From CAZEJS01 sp964512645 (lineage in GTDB: Bacteria > Actinomycetota > Geothermincolia > Fen-727 > Anoxymicrobiaceae), in NCBI GenBank assembly GCA_964512645.1, contig CAZEJS010000012.1, positions 1 through 64,000 on the forward strand: DNA of 64,000 bases, in the 5' to 3' direction. Shown here piece by piece: positions 8,860-17,349 of the stretch (the first letter of the stretch is position 1; each line of letters opens with the position of its first letter). The position numbers and the translations under genes are program-made. The notes under the pieces are model-generated. The model was not told the origin of the DNA and made no database searches. It saw nothing but the letters and a program-made list of their open reading frames with translations.

Positions 8860-9243
8860 ATGCATAAGCCCTCCGGGGCGACTGAGCACGACGACGCATA
8901 TGGCATGATGAGAAGAGGCCTGGAGCTCCTCGAGGAAGGCAGGCCGGAGCAGGCGGCCCCGTTGCTGGAACAGGCCCGGAAGCTGGAGCCCGGGAAGGGC
9001 TCGATACTCGAGGCGCTCGGCCGCGCTTACTACGGCACCGGACGGTACTCGTTCGCGGCCTCCCGCTTCGAGGAGGCGCTCGACATCGATCCGGCCAACG
9101 ATTACGCGCATTACTGCCTCGGGTTGTGTTATCTGAAGCTCAACAGGCATCTCGAGGCCTCGGGCCATTTCAAGATAGCGTGGTCGATGCGCCCGCAGGA
9201 CGAGTACAGGGGCATGGCCCGCAGGTACGGGGCTGACGTTTGA
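8860..9243 (+). CDS. Small tetratricopeptide repeat protein
   Basis: A 127-aa protein made almost entirely of TPR helices. Three motifs are visible at about residues 15-48, 49-82 and 83-116, including the signature pieces ALGRAYYGTGRYSFAASRFE and ALDIDPANDYAHYCLGLCY. TPR proteins act as protein-binding scaffolds; no partner can be named. The start at 8860 has GGAGG five nt upstream, and the sequence before it in the same frame is Arg-rich and non-conserved. No signal peptide or membrane segment is present. It lies 73 nt before the HAD phosphatase gene and may be cotranscribed with it. Confidence 0.82.
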   Translation: MHKPSGATEHDDAYGMMRRGLELLEEGRPEQAAPLLEQARKLEPGKGSILEALGRAYYGTGRYSFAASRFEEALDIDPANDYAHYCLGLCYLKLNRHLEASGHFKIAWSMRPQDEYRGMARRYGADV

Positions 9244-9316
9244 GTTCCAGGCCCCGGCAGGGGATTGGGGCGGGGCCGCGCGTCGCCACCGGGGTCGCAA
9301 AGGAGAGGGGCAGTCG

Positions 9317-10111
9317 TTGACCGCACTGGTAGATGCTTACCGGGGTTTCATCATCGATCTCGACGGTGTGGTCTATTTGCTGAACGACCCCATCGAAGGC
9401 GCCGCCGAAGCGGTGGCGCGCCTCCAGGAGCGCGGCCTCCCCTTCGTGTTCCTTACCAATAACTCCGCGGCAACGCCTGCGCAGTACGTCGAGCGCCTGG
9501 CCGGGCACGGTATCGAGGTGGAGGAGGAGTGGATAGTCACCTCCGGTCAGGCAATAGGTCTGTACCTAGATCAACACCGCGGTTCGCGCTGGAGAAAAGC
9601 GGTCGTCATCGGCGAGGAAGGACTGGCGGACGTCCTGCGGAGCAGGGAAATCGACGTCCTCGAGCATGGCGAAAGCGAAGGGGCGGACCTGGTGGTAGTC
9701 GGGTGGGACCGGCATTTCGACTACGACAAACTGCGCGCCGCGGTCATCGCCCTCCGCAACGGTGCCGCCTTCATCGCCTCGAACACCGATTCCACTTACC
9801 CGACGCCGAGCGGTCCGTGGCCGGGAGCGGGGACTATGGTGGCCGCCGTGTCCACCGGCGGCGGGAAGGATCCGTTCGTAGCCGGCAAGCCCAACCCGTT
9901 CATCGTCCGGATGGCGCTCGAGCGGCTGGGAACAACAGCCGCGGAGACACTGCTGATAGGGGACAGGCTCGACAGCGATATCAAGGCCGGCATCGACGCC
10001 GGTGTGGACACCCTCCTGGTGCTCACGGGGATTTCCCGGCGCGGGGATATCGACTCCCTGGAGATACGCCCGACCCACGTAAGGAAAGACCTCCCGGGCA
10101 TCTTCGAGTGA
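9317..10111 (+). CDS. HAD-superfamily IIA phosphatase (NagD/p-nitrophenyl phosphatase type)
   Basis: A 264-aa haloacid-dehalogenase phosphatase. Motif I is IIDLDGVVY (nucleophile Asp14, general acid Asp16), motif II is the TNNSA region near 48-52, and motif III is the Lys of GKPNPF near 196. Motif IV is IGDRLDSDIKAGIDAG near 214-229. The large cap between motifs II and III and the DLDGVVY wording place it in subclass IIA with NagD and AraL. It probably dephosphorylates small sugar or glycerol phosphates. The TTG start is supported by AGGAGAGGGG six nt upstream. It ends 24 nt before the paaK promoter element. Confidence 0.9.
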   Translation: MTALVDAYRGFIIDLDGVVYLLNDPIEGAAEAVARLQERGLPFVFLTNNSAATPAQYVERLAGHGIEVEEEWIVTSGQAIGLYLDQHRGSRWRKAVVIGEEGLADVLRSREIDVLEHGESEGADLVVVGWDRHFDYDKLRAAVIALRNGAAFIASNTDSTYPTPSGPWPGAGTMVAAVSTGGGKDPFVAGKPNPFIVRMALERLGTTAAETLLIGDRLDSDIKAGIDAGVDTLLVLTGISRRGDIDSLEIRPTHVRKDLPGIFE

Positions 10112-10113
10112 CC

Positions 10114-10141
10114 GTGAACAGCGGGGGTGTTGTGTTAAAAT
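10114..10141 (+). promoter_or_regulatory. Probable promoter of the paaK-ACT-yjbQ operon
   Basis: GTGAAC (weak -35) is separated by 16 nt from TAAAAT at 10136-10141, and TGT directly before the hexamer makes it an extended -10. It lies between the HAD gene stop and the paaK start. Confidence 0.5.
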
Positions 10142-10182
10142 ATGGTGCTGTTTTCTAGGGGCTTATCAAGGTGGTGAATCGC

Positions 10183-11478
10183 GTGTACAACCCCGCTGTA
10201 GAATCGATGGACAGAGACGAGCTCGACCGGCTGCAGCTGGAAAGGCTTCGTGACCTGGCCAAGCGTTGCGAGGAGATGGTCCCCTTCTACCGCATGAAGT
10301 TGAGGGAGAGCGGTGTCAGCTGGAAAGACATCGAAACGCTCGAGGATATACAAAAGCTCCCTTTCACCACCAAGGCGGACTTGAGGGACAACTATCCGTT
10401 CGGGATGTTCGCCGTGCCCCTCCGGGACATCGTCAGGGTTCACGCCTCTTCCGGAACGACCGGACAGCCAACCGTGGTTGGTTACACCGACAGGGACATC
10501 GACGTGTGGGCGGAGCTGGTGGCCCGCTCGCTGGTGTCGTGCAAGGCGGACAGTTCGGACGTGGTCCAGGTGGCGTACGGCTACGGGCTGTTTACCGGAG
10601 GCCTGGGGCTGCACTACGGCACTGAGAAACTGGGCGCATCGGTCATTCCAATATCGGGGGGTAACACCAAGAGACAGATCCGTATGATGGCGGATCTGGG
10701 GACGACTGTCCTCTGCTGCACCCCGTCCTATGCCCTGTTCATGGGTGAGACCGCCCAGGAAATGGGGATCGACTTCAGGCAGCTCAAGCTGAAATCCGGG
10801 GTCTTTGGCGCGGAACCGTGGAGCGACAGCATGCGGAACAAGATAGAGCGACTCCTCAACCTCTCCGCTTATGATATCTACGGGCTGTCAGAGGTAATGG
10901 GACCGGGGGTGTCCATCGAGTGCGAGTACAAGAACGGACTCCACATCTTCGAGGACGCCTTCATAGCCGAGGCGATCAACCCCGCCACCGGGGAAGCCGT
11001 GGCGCCAGGACAGGAGGGGGAGCTGGTCTTTACCACGATCAACAAGTTCGGGATGCCGCTCATTCGGTATCGCACCAGGGACATCACGATCCTCGACCGG
11101 CAGCCGTGCCCGTGCGGCAGGACTCACGTGCGGATGAAGAGGGTCATGGGGCGTTCGGACGACATGCTTATCATCAGGGGCGTCAACGTCTTCCCGTCGC
11201 AGATCGAGACGGTCCTCATGCAGATCGAAGGGATATCCCCGCACTACCAGATCATCGTCGAACGCGAGGGCGGGCTCGACCTTCTGGAGCTGCAGGTCGA
11301 GGTCTCCGAGGAGCTCTTCTCTGACCGCATACGTGGCCTCGAGGAACTCCAGGGGTTAATCCGGTCCGAGATCGAGAGCTACCTGGGCATCGGGGTCAAG
11401 GTCATGCTCATGGAGCCGCGTTCGATCCCCAGGAGCGAGGGAAAGGCCGTGCGCGTGGTGGACAACCGGGATATCTAG
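10183..11478 (+). CDS. paaK: Phenylacetate-CoA ligase family enzyme
   Basis: A 431-aa adenylate-forming acyl-CoA ligase. The N-terminus after the chosen GTG reads YNPAVESMDRDEL, close to the usual PaaK start. The phosphate-binding loop is SSGTTGQPTVV near residues 88-98, the adenine region is YGLSEVMGPG near 229, and YRTRDIT is near 290. A zinc-like CPCGRTH follows near 303. It forms aryl-acetyl-CoA or a related acyl-CoA with ATP. Two in-frame GTG codons (10171, 10174) lie upstream; 10183 is preferred because AAGGTGGT is about 7 nt before it. The next gene encodes a tandem ACT protein, a common pairing suggesting amino-acid-derived aromatic acids as substrate. Confidence 0.9.
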   Translation: MYNPAVESMDRDELDRLQLERLRDLAKRCEEMVPFYRMKLRESGVSWKDIETLEDIQKLPFTTKADLRDNYPFGMFAVPLRDIVRVHASSGTTGQPTVVGYTDRDIDVWAELVARSLVSCKADSSDVVQVAYGYGLFTGGLGLHYGTEKLGASVIPISGGNTKRQIRMMADLGTTVLCCTPSYALFMGETAQEMGIDFRQLKLKSGVFGAEPWSDSMRNKIERLLNLSAYDIYGLSEVMGPGVSIECEYKNGLHIFEDAFIAEAINPATGEAVAPGQEGELVFTTINKFGMPLIRYRTRDITILDRQPCPCGRTHVRMKRVMGRSDDMLIIRGVNVFPSQIETVLMQIEGISPHYQIIVEREGGLDLLELQVEVSEELFSDRIRGLEELQGLIRSEIESYLGIGVKVMLMEPRSIPRSEGKAVRVVDNRDI

Positions 11479-11487
11479 GGGGTACAG

Positions 11488-11919
11488 ATGCCGGTCAAGC
11501 AGATATCAGTCTTTCTGGAGAACAAGTCCGGCAGGCTGCTCGACGTGACGCGCAGCCTCGGTGAAGCGGGAGTCAATATACGCGCCATGTGTGTCGCGGA
11601 TACCAGCGAATTCGGAGTGGTGCGGTTGATAGTCGACAACCCGGACAGGGCTCACGACAGCCTCAAGGAACACGGGTTCACGGTCAAGGAGACAACGGTT
11701 GTGGCCGTCGAAGTGGCCGACGTACCGGGAGGCTTGAGCAAGGTCATGTCTCCTCTGGTGGAGCAGGAGATGAACATAGAGTATCTCTACTGCTTCCTGG
11801 AGAAGGCCGGCGACGCCGCTATAGTGATTCTCAGGGTTGAGGAGGCCGAGCAGGCTGTCGGCGCCCTCAACGTCGCCGGTTTCCGGGTGATCCCCGCCGA
11901 CGAGCTCTACTCCATGTGA
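11488..11919 (+). CDS. Tandem ACT-domain amino-acid-binding protein
   Basis: A 143-aa protein with two ACT domains, about residues 4-70 and 71-143. Each shows the VxNxxGxLxxVTxxLxxxGxNI pattern: FLENKSGRLLDVTRSLGEAG in the first and VADVPGGLSKVMSPLVEQEM in the second. Such stand-alone proteins (COG4747) are common next to PaaK-type ligases and are thought to sense an amino acid. It starts 9 nt after paaK, with GGGGG upstream of the ATG. Its last codons overlap the next start. Confidence 0.92.
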   Translation: MPVKQISVFLENKSGRLLDVTRSLGEAGVNIRAMCVADTSEFGVVRLIVDNPDRAHDSLKEHGFTVKETTVVAVEVADVPGGLSKVMSPLVEQEMNIEYLYCFLEKAGDAAIVILRVEEAEQAVGALNVAGFRVIPADELYSM

Positions 11920-12347
11920 GCGGGCGCATGGCGGTAATCCGCGAGAGCTTCCGTATTTCCACCCGTGGCGACGCCGACGTCGTCGACGTCACATCGGAGG
12001 TTTCCGAGGCGCTGCGGAGGTCCGGAGTGGATTCCGGCGTGGTCACCGTGTTCGTCCCCGGGGCCACCGGGGCGGTCACCACCATAGAATACGAACCAGG
12101 ACTGGTCGAGGACATCGATGAGCTCTTCGAGCGGATCGCCCCCCGCGGACGCGACTATCATCACGATCTCAGGTGGAAGGACGGCAACGGACATTCCCAC
12201 GTACGCGCCTCGCTCCTGGGGCCTTCTATCGCGGTGCCTTTCAACGCGGGCAGGCTGGAGCTCGGCATATGGCAGCAGATCGTCGTGGTGGATTTCGACA
12301 ACAGGCCCCGCGACAGAGAGGTCGTCTGCCAGGTCATGGGGGAGTGA
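11916..12347 (+). CDS. YjbQ/UPF0047 family protein
   Basis: A 143-aa member of the YjbQ family (COG0432). Conserved parts are TVFVPGATGAVTTIEYEPG near residues 43-61, then the DYHHDLRWKDGNGHSHVRAS block near 80-99, then GIWQQIVVVDFDNRPRDR near 115-132. Family members show weak thiamine-phosphate synthase activity in some bacteria, but the real role is uncertain. The GTG start overlaps the ACT gene stop by 4 nt; an ATG at 11928 is possible. Its 3' end overlaps the convergent M28 gene by 14 nt. Confidence 0.9.
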   Translation: MSGRMAVIRESFRISTRGDADVVDVTSEVSEALRRSGVDSGVVTVFVPGATGAVTTIEYEPGLVEDIDELFERIAPRGRDYHHDLRWKDGNGHSHVRASLLGPSIAVPFNAGRLELGIWQQIVVVDFDNRPRDREVVCQVMGE

Positions 12348-13599
12348 GCACGTCCTCCTGCTGGGGCGCATCCGCTTCCCGGGGTTTTTCTCGCTCCTCC
12401 CGATGGGGCCTGCGGCCCCTGAGTTTCTTCGCTGAAGCACGGTCGATCTCGTCAACAAGAGAACAGATGAGCTTCGCGGCTCTCTCCAGGGAAGCCCTTT
12501 CGATTGTGTCGAGGGTGTCTTCCTTGTTGCGCCAGCCCGGGTAAGTTCCGCCGTCTACCCCTCCAATGGTGATAGCGCGATAGCCGCGCACCATGGCCGC
12601 CATCCCGTCGCTCTTCTTCACCCTGCATTTGCCCTTGCCGAGGTCGATCCTGCTCGACCCGGCCGCCGCGGCAGAAGCCATCCTTTTGAGCTTCCTGGAA
12701 CTATGGAAACCGAACATGGGCCCCTCCCGGGTGATGACTTTCGTCTGCCCCACGCCGCAGTGGTCGATGTTGATGTAGTAAGCGCTGTGAAGCTGATGCC
12801 GGTGTCGGCGCAGGAAGGCTACCATCCCCCGCGCGCCTGCTGAAGACCGGCCGGTCGCAACACCCCAGACCTCGGTGTGCTCGGGCACGTTGCCGGCCAC
12901 GTGTTCCATTGCCGACATCATCGCCGCGAGGCCGGATGCGTTGTCGTTGGCGCCGGCCGTATACCGCCCCCGGGTCTCCCCGAACATCAGCAACGCAGCG
13001 AAGAAAAGAAGGTAGAGGGCGAACGGAGAGGTGAAGAACCAGACGAGTTGCACGGTATCTTCGCTGATCTTGGTCAGGTCCGCCCCGACTCCGAAGAAGC
13101 CGAGGAGGACAATGGCAATAATGCATACGAAAGAGAGTACGTAGAGCAGGCGGTAAGCGCGTGAGATATGCCTGCGGCCCGTGGGAGAGCTCTTGGCGCT
13201 GTCGTAGTTCGCCACCAGGACCACCCTTTCGCGGGTGGGTCCGGCGGAACGGACCCGGCCGACGACGTTGGACGCGCCGCTGTGGGGCATCAGGCGGGAG
13301 ATCGTGGCCCACGTGTACGTCTCCATCTGGAAGACAAAAAAGACAAAAAGCGATATTGCGAGGCTGGCAGGCTCGCTCAACTCGAAGACGAGATACGAGG
13401 CGATTGCAAGGAGGAAGAGCACGATGAGGGCAGGCGTGTCGGACTTCCAGGTAGAGAAGTTCTCCATCTCGACCTCGAGGTCCCAGTCGCGGAACGTGCG
13501 CATAACGTAAGAAGCGGCGGCAGCCTCGCCGTCGCTTCCGGCCCCCCTGGACCCTATACGCTTGGAGAGGTACAGGGCGTGCTTGCTCGGCATCTCCAT
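12334..13599 (-). CDS. Membrane-bound M28 peptidase homologue, probably catalytically dead
   Basis: A 421-aa protein with the M28 aminopeptidase fold. Hydrophobic segments lie at about 57-73, 79-96, 150-170 and 185-206; the second pair interrupts the peptidase domain. Metal-site Asp residues Asp133 (NYDS), Asp219 (GANDNASG) and Asp279 (INIDH) are kept. However, the first His ligand is Asn131, the paired Glu-Glu is Ser252-Ser253 (TGRSSAGARG), and the last His is replaced around Arg357 (WRNKEDTLD). A zinc peptidase lacking these should not work, so a binding or scaffold role is likely. The C-terminus (380-421) is charged and Arg/Glu-rich. The ATG has no ribosome site and lies 6 nt after a -10 box, suggesting a leaderless mRNA. 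Confidence 0.82.
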   Translation of the reverse strand: MEMPSKHALYLSKRIGSRGAGSDGEAAAASYVMRTFRDWDLEVEMENFSTWKSDTPALIVLFLLAIASYLVFELSEPASLAISLFVFFVFQMETYTWATISRLMPHSGASNVVGRVRSAGPTRERVVLVANYDSAKSSPTGRRHISRAYRLLYVLSFVCIIAIVLLGFFGVGADLTKISEDTVQLVWFFTSPFALYLLFFAALLMFGETRGRYTAGANDNASGLAAMMSAMEHVAGNVPEHTEVWGVATGRSSAGARGMVAFLRRHRHQLHSAYYINIDHCGVGQTKVITREGPMFGFHSSRKLKRMASAAAAGSSRIDLGKGKCRVKKSDGMAAMVRGYRAITIGGVDGGTYPGWRNKEDTLDTIERASLERAAKLICSLVDEIDRASAKKLRGRRPHREEREKPREADAPQQEDVLTPP

Positions 13600-13605
13600 G
13601 CGGCT

Positions 13606-13614
13606 ATTCTAGCA
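13606..13614 (-). promoter_or_regulatory. Extended -10 promoter of the M28 homologue (leaderless)
   Basis: On the minus strand TGC is followed by TAGAAT, then six bases, then the ATG at 13599. Transcription should start at or within one base of the ATG. No Shine-Dalgarno sequence is present. Confidence 0.5.
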
Positions 13615-13747
13615 CAGGCGTCCGGGCCTCCAGCGGGCTGTGGCGAACACTCAAGCTGTACGGTCAGTGGCACCTTCTGTAAAATGGTAACGACCTTGCG
13701 AGGCCCGTTCATGGGGGCCGTGACGACGGAGCCGGACCACAGATCTG

Positions 13748-15640
13748 TTGGGTGTGTTGAAAGAAGAACCTTCTATCCTCGCCAGCGTGAACTCTCCGCG
13801 AGACCTGCGGATTCTCGACGGATCCGAGCTCGAGCGCCTTGCCGGAGAGATCCGCAGCCTGATCATCGAAACCACCAGCACTACCGGTGGGCACGTGGCC
13901 TCGAGCCTCGGCGCGGTTGAACTGGCCATCGCCATACACCGGGCGCTCGATTCCCCGAGGGACAAGGTGATCTGGGACGTGGGTCATCAGGCTTACGCGC
14001 ACAAGATAATCACCGGCAGGCGGGACCGTTTCTGCACGCTCAGGCAGTTCGGGGGAATAAGCGGTTTTCCCAGGAGGGCCGAGTGTTCCCATGATACGGT
14101 GAACAGCGGCCATTCCGGCACCGCGATCAGCTACGGGTTGGGGCTGGCCCTGGCCAGGGACCTGCTCAGGCAGGACTACGCGATCTGTGCCGTCATCGGA
14201 GACGGATCGATGACCTCTGGAATAGCCTACGAGGCAATGAACCAGGCGGGGCAACAGCTTAAATCCAACATGATAATTATCCTCAACGATAACGAGATGT
14301 CCATTTCCCAGAACGTGGGCGGATTGGCCGCTTATCTGTCGAGGCTCAGGATAAAGCCAGGATACACTCACTTCAAGGAGGAGCTCGAGGACGTCCTCAA
14401 GACCATGCCCGGGCTCGGCGACGGAATCATCAAGGTCGCGTCACACCTCAAGGACACGATCACCCACGCCCTGGTCCCCGGGACCATGTTCGACGCCCTG
14501 GGGCTTAAATACGTCGGTCCCATTGACGGGCATAACATCCTCGAGGTCGAGGAGACGATAAGGGAAGCCCGTGACATCCAGAGCCCGGTGCTCGTACACG
14601 CCATTACGTTGAAAGGGAAAGGCTACGCGCCTGCCGAGCGTCGTCCCGACGAATTCCACGGGGTTTCGTCGTTCGACCGCGAGAGCGGAGTCATAGGAGG
14701 CGGGGAAGGCCCACGTTCGTTCACCGACGCGTTTTCCGACGCGATGGTCCGGCTCGGGCGCGAAAGGCCCAGGCTGGTAGCCGTCACCGCCGCTATGAAA
14801 CTGGGCACCGGCCTCGACGCTTTCAGCAGGAGGTTCCCCGGGAGGTTCTACGACGTCGGCATCGCCGAGCAGCTCGCGGTGAACATGGCGGCCGGGCTGG
14901 CCATCGGCGGCCTGGAGCCGGTGGTCGCGATATACTCCACGTTCCTTCAGCGTGCGTTCGATCAGTTGTCGCAGGAGGTGTGCATGCACGACCTCGGGGT
15001 GCTTTTTGCCGTAGACAGGGCGGGCCTTGTCGGACAGGACGGGGCGACGCACCACGGCTACTTCGACGTGTCCTACCTGCGGACGCTCCCGAACATGACG
15101 GTCATGGCGCCCGGGAGTGCCTCTGAACTGGAAGCCATGCTGAGGTTCGGGCTCGAACTGGGACGCCCGGCGGCGGTAAGGTTCCCGCGTGGAGAAGCCG
15201 TGGAGGTCGAGGGGGCCGGAGGAGCTCCGCTCGAGCTGGGAAAGAGCGAAAAGGTCAGGGATGGTTCGAGAGTGGCCCTGTTCGCCCTCGGCGACATGTT
15301 GAAGGCGGCGATCGAGGCGGCGGACCTGCTCGAGGAACAGGGTATCTCCACCGCCGTGATAAACGCGAGGTTCGCCAAGCCGATAGACCAGGAACTGCTC
15401 GTGGCGCAGTGCGACGGCCTGGAACTCGTTGTGACCATCGAGGACAACACGGTCGTCGGAGGCTACGGGCAAGCCGTGGAAGACATACTGTCGCGGAGGC
15501 TGCGAGGAGTGCCGGTCCTGGTCGAAGGCCTGCCGGATTCCTTCATCGAACACGGGTCCTGTTCGGAGTTGTTCGCGATGACGGGTCTTACGCCCGGGGA
15601 CATTGCGGCGGACGTCAGCGCGGCGCTCGTCAAGGCATGA
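13748..15640 (+). CDS. dxs: 1-deoxy-D-xylulose-5-phosphate synthase
   Basis: A 630-aa thiamine-diphosphate enzyme that condenses pyruvate and glyceraldehyde 3-phosphate, the first step of the MEP isoprenoid route. The TPP motif GDGSMTSG is near 150 and closes with NDNEMSIS near 178. The conserved WDVGHQAYAHKIITGR is near 75-90 and DRAGLVGQDGATHHG near 421-435. Length is normal. The start is uncertain: TTG 13748, GTG 13754 and TTG 13757 are in frame and none has a strong ribosome site. A TAAAAT box at 13680-13685 is a possible -10. It heads the operon dxs-tlyA-nadK-recN. Confidence 0.96.
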   Translation: MGVLKEEPSILASVNSPRDLRILDGSELERLAGEIRSLIIETTSTTGGHVASSLGAVELAIAIHRALDSPRDKVIWDVGHQAYAHKIITGRRDRFCTLRQFGGISGFPRRAECSHDTVNSGHSGTAISYGLGLALARDLLRQDYAICAVIGDGSMTSGIAYEAMNQAGQQLKSNMIIILNDNEMSISQNVGGLAAYLSRLRIKPGYTHFKEELEDVLKTMPGLGDGIIKVASHLKDTITHALVPGTMFDALGLKYVGPIDGHNILEVEETIREARDIQSPVLVHAITLKGKGYAPAERRPDEFHGVSSFDRESGVIGGGEGPRSFTDAFSDAMVRLGRERPRLVAVTAAMKLGTGLDAFSRRFPGRFYDVGIAEQLAVNMAAGLAIGGLEPVVAIYSTFLQRAFDQLSQEVCMHDLGVLFAVDRAGLVGQDGATHHGYFDVSYLRTLPNMTVMAPGSASELEAMLRFGLELGRPAAVRFPRGEAVEVEGAGGAPLELGKSEKVRDGSRVALFALGDMLKAAIEAADLLEEQGISTAVINARFAKPIDQELLVAQCDGLELVVTIEDNTVVGGYGQAVEDILSRRLRGVPVLVEGLPDSFIEHGSCSELFAMTGLTPGDIAADVSAALVKA

Positions 15641-16425
15641 ACAAGAGGCTCGACCAGCACCTCGCGGACGAGGGCCTCTTCGAAAGCCGCGAGCGCGCCA
15701 GGGCGGCGGTGATGGAGGGCGATGTTCGTGTCGACGGCAGTAGCGACGTGAAGCCCGGCACGCGGCTCAAGGGCGGCGAGAAGATAACCGTCGAGGACCG
15801 AAAGCCCGATTTCGTCAGTCGCGGAGGTCTGAAACTGGCGGGGGCGCTGGAAGACCTTGGACTGGACGTGAGCGGCGTGGACGCGCTCGACGTAGGGGCT
15901 TCAACCGGGGGGTTTACCGACTGCCTGCTTCAGCGGGGGGCTGCAAGAGTCATCGCGCTCGATGTAGGGCGAGGGCAGCTCCACTGGAAGCTGAGACAGG
16001 ACGCGCGGGTGACCGTCATCGAGCGGCTCAACGCCCGCAGGCTCGCACCCGGCGATCTTCCGTGGGCCCCGGGGTTCGCGACCGTGGATGTTTCCTTCAT
16101 ATCGCTCGCGAAGGTCGTCCTGCCGGTGGCGAAAACGCTCCTGCCCGGCGGGCGGCTCCTCACACTGGTGAAACCGCAGTTCGAAGCGGGCAAAGGAGGC
16201 GCCCCCGGGGGCGTCGTCAGGGACGATTCGACGCTCCGGGAAGTGCTTTTCTCGATGCGCGACTTGATGACACGCCATGGACTCACGGCCGTGGACTTGA
16301 CGCCGTCACGCATAAGAGGGCCAAAAGGGAACGCGGAATTCTTCCTCCTGGTCGACACGACTCCGGGGGTGCAGGTAACCGAACGGATGATAGAACAGGC
16401 GATAACGAACGCGCCGCCGAGGTGA
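15637..16425 (+). CDS. tlyA: TlyA family 2'-O-rRNA methyltransferase
   Basis: A 262-aa protein with an N-terminal S4 RNA-binding domain (about 1-60) and a FtsJ-like methyltransferase domain. The AdoMet motif is DALDVGASTGGFTD near 82-95, and the catalytic Lys lies in LVKPQFEAGKGG near 176. TlyA methylates ribose of C1409 in 16S and C1920 in 23S rRNA in mycobacteria. The ATG overlaps the dxs stop by 4 nt, so the start is well fixed. The nadK-recN genes follow as in Mycobacterium. Confidence 0.94.
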   Translation: MNKRLDQHLADEGLFESRERARAAVMEGDVRVDGSSDVKPGTRLKGGEKITVEDRKPDFVSRGGLKLAGALEDLGLDVSGVDALDVGASTGGFTDCLLQRGAARVIALDVGRGQLHWKLRQDARVTVIERLNARRLAPGDLPWAPGFATVDVSFISLAKVVLPVAKTLLPGGRLLTLVKPQFEAGKGGAPGGVVRDDSTLREVLFSMRDLMTRHGLTAVDLTPSRIRGPKGNAEFFLLVDTTPGVQVTERMIEQAITNAPPR

Positions 16426-16451
16426 AACGTGCTGGAAGGACTGGAGGTTTT

Positions 16452-17339
16452 ATGGGACAGGGCATGCCGCGTTTCGAGCGTATCTTGATTGTCCCGCACG
16501 TCCGGAAACCCGCGATCGGCGAGACCGTGCTGAAAGTCGGGACCTGGCTGGAGGCTCACGGTGCCTCGTACTTCCTGCTGCCCGATGACGTCGCGGCGCT
16601 GGGACTAGACCTTCCCGGTGTCACGCTCGCGGACGTGGAGCCGCCGGATCTCGCGGTTGTTCTCGGGGGGGACGGGACCATGCTGCGGGCGGTGGACATC
16701 CTCTGGGACGCGGACGTGCCGCTGCTGGGCATCAACATCGGCAAGATGGGCTTCCTGACAGCGGCTGAAGCGCACCAGGCGGAGCAGGCCCTCTCCGATG
16801 TCTTCGACGGAAAATTCCGCGTGAGCGAGCGGATGCCGGTAGGGTGTACGCTGGAGGCCGGAGGGTCCCGCAGAGGTTTTCACGCGCTCAACGAAATAGT
16901 CATCGGGAAACTCGTGCAGGAGAGGCTCATCCACCTGTCCACTTACATCAACGGCGAGTTCTTCATGAGATACTCTGGCGACGGGCTTATCTTCGCGAGC
17001 AGCACCGGTTCGACAGCCTACTCGCTCTCCGCCGGCGGCCCTATCGTGACTCCCCGGGCCAATTGCCTCCTGCTGACTCCGATATGCGCGCACATGCTTT
17101 TCAGCCGGCCGATGGTGCTGGACTCCGGCGACAGAGTGAAAGTGTCCGTGGAGGGCGATCCGGAGAGGCTTTCGCTGAGCGTGGACGGGAGGGTTGACGT
17201 GGAGGTGCCTCATGGGGCGTCGATCGAGTTCTACGGGTTGGGCGAGCGGGTGAAGATACTCGAGTTCACCGGGACCACTTTCTACGGGACGGTGCGCCGG
17301 AAGTTCCTGAGCCCGCCGGTCTGCGGCGATATCCAGTAG
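16452..17339 (+). CDS. nadK: NAD kinase
   Basis: A 295-aa NAD+ kinase making NADP+. The signature VVLGGDGTMLRA is near residues 70-81, NIGKMGFLTAAE near 97-108, and the substrate motif ASSTGSTAYSLSAGGP near 179-194. The ATG at 16452 has GGAGG four nt upstream; ATG 16464 (MPRFERIL) is an alternative with a length nearer the family core. Position between tlyA and recN is the conserved actinobacterial order. Confidence 0.95.
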   Translation: MGQGMPRFERILIVPHVRKPAIGETVLKVGTWLEAHGASYFLLPDDVAALGLDLPGVTLADVEPPDLAVVLGGDGTMLRAVDILWDADVPLLGINIGKMGFLTAAEAHQAEQALSDVFDGKFRVSERMPVGCTLEAGGSRRGFHALNEIVIGKLVQERLIHLSTYINGEFFMRYSGDGLIFASSTGSTAYSLSAGGPIVTPRANCLLLTPICAHMLFSRPMVLDSGDRVKVSVEGDPERLSLSVDGRVDVEVPHGASIEFYGLGERVKILEFTGTTFYGTVRRKFLSPPVCGDIQ

Positions 17340-17349
17340 GGAGGCGCCG

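Noticed and set aside
14441..15553. A 370-codon minus-strand frame opposite dxs
   Set aside because: dxs is clear on the plus strand and the antisense translation shows no known domain.
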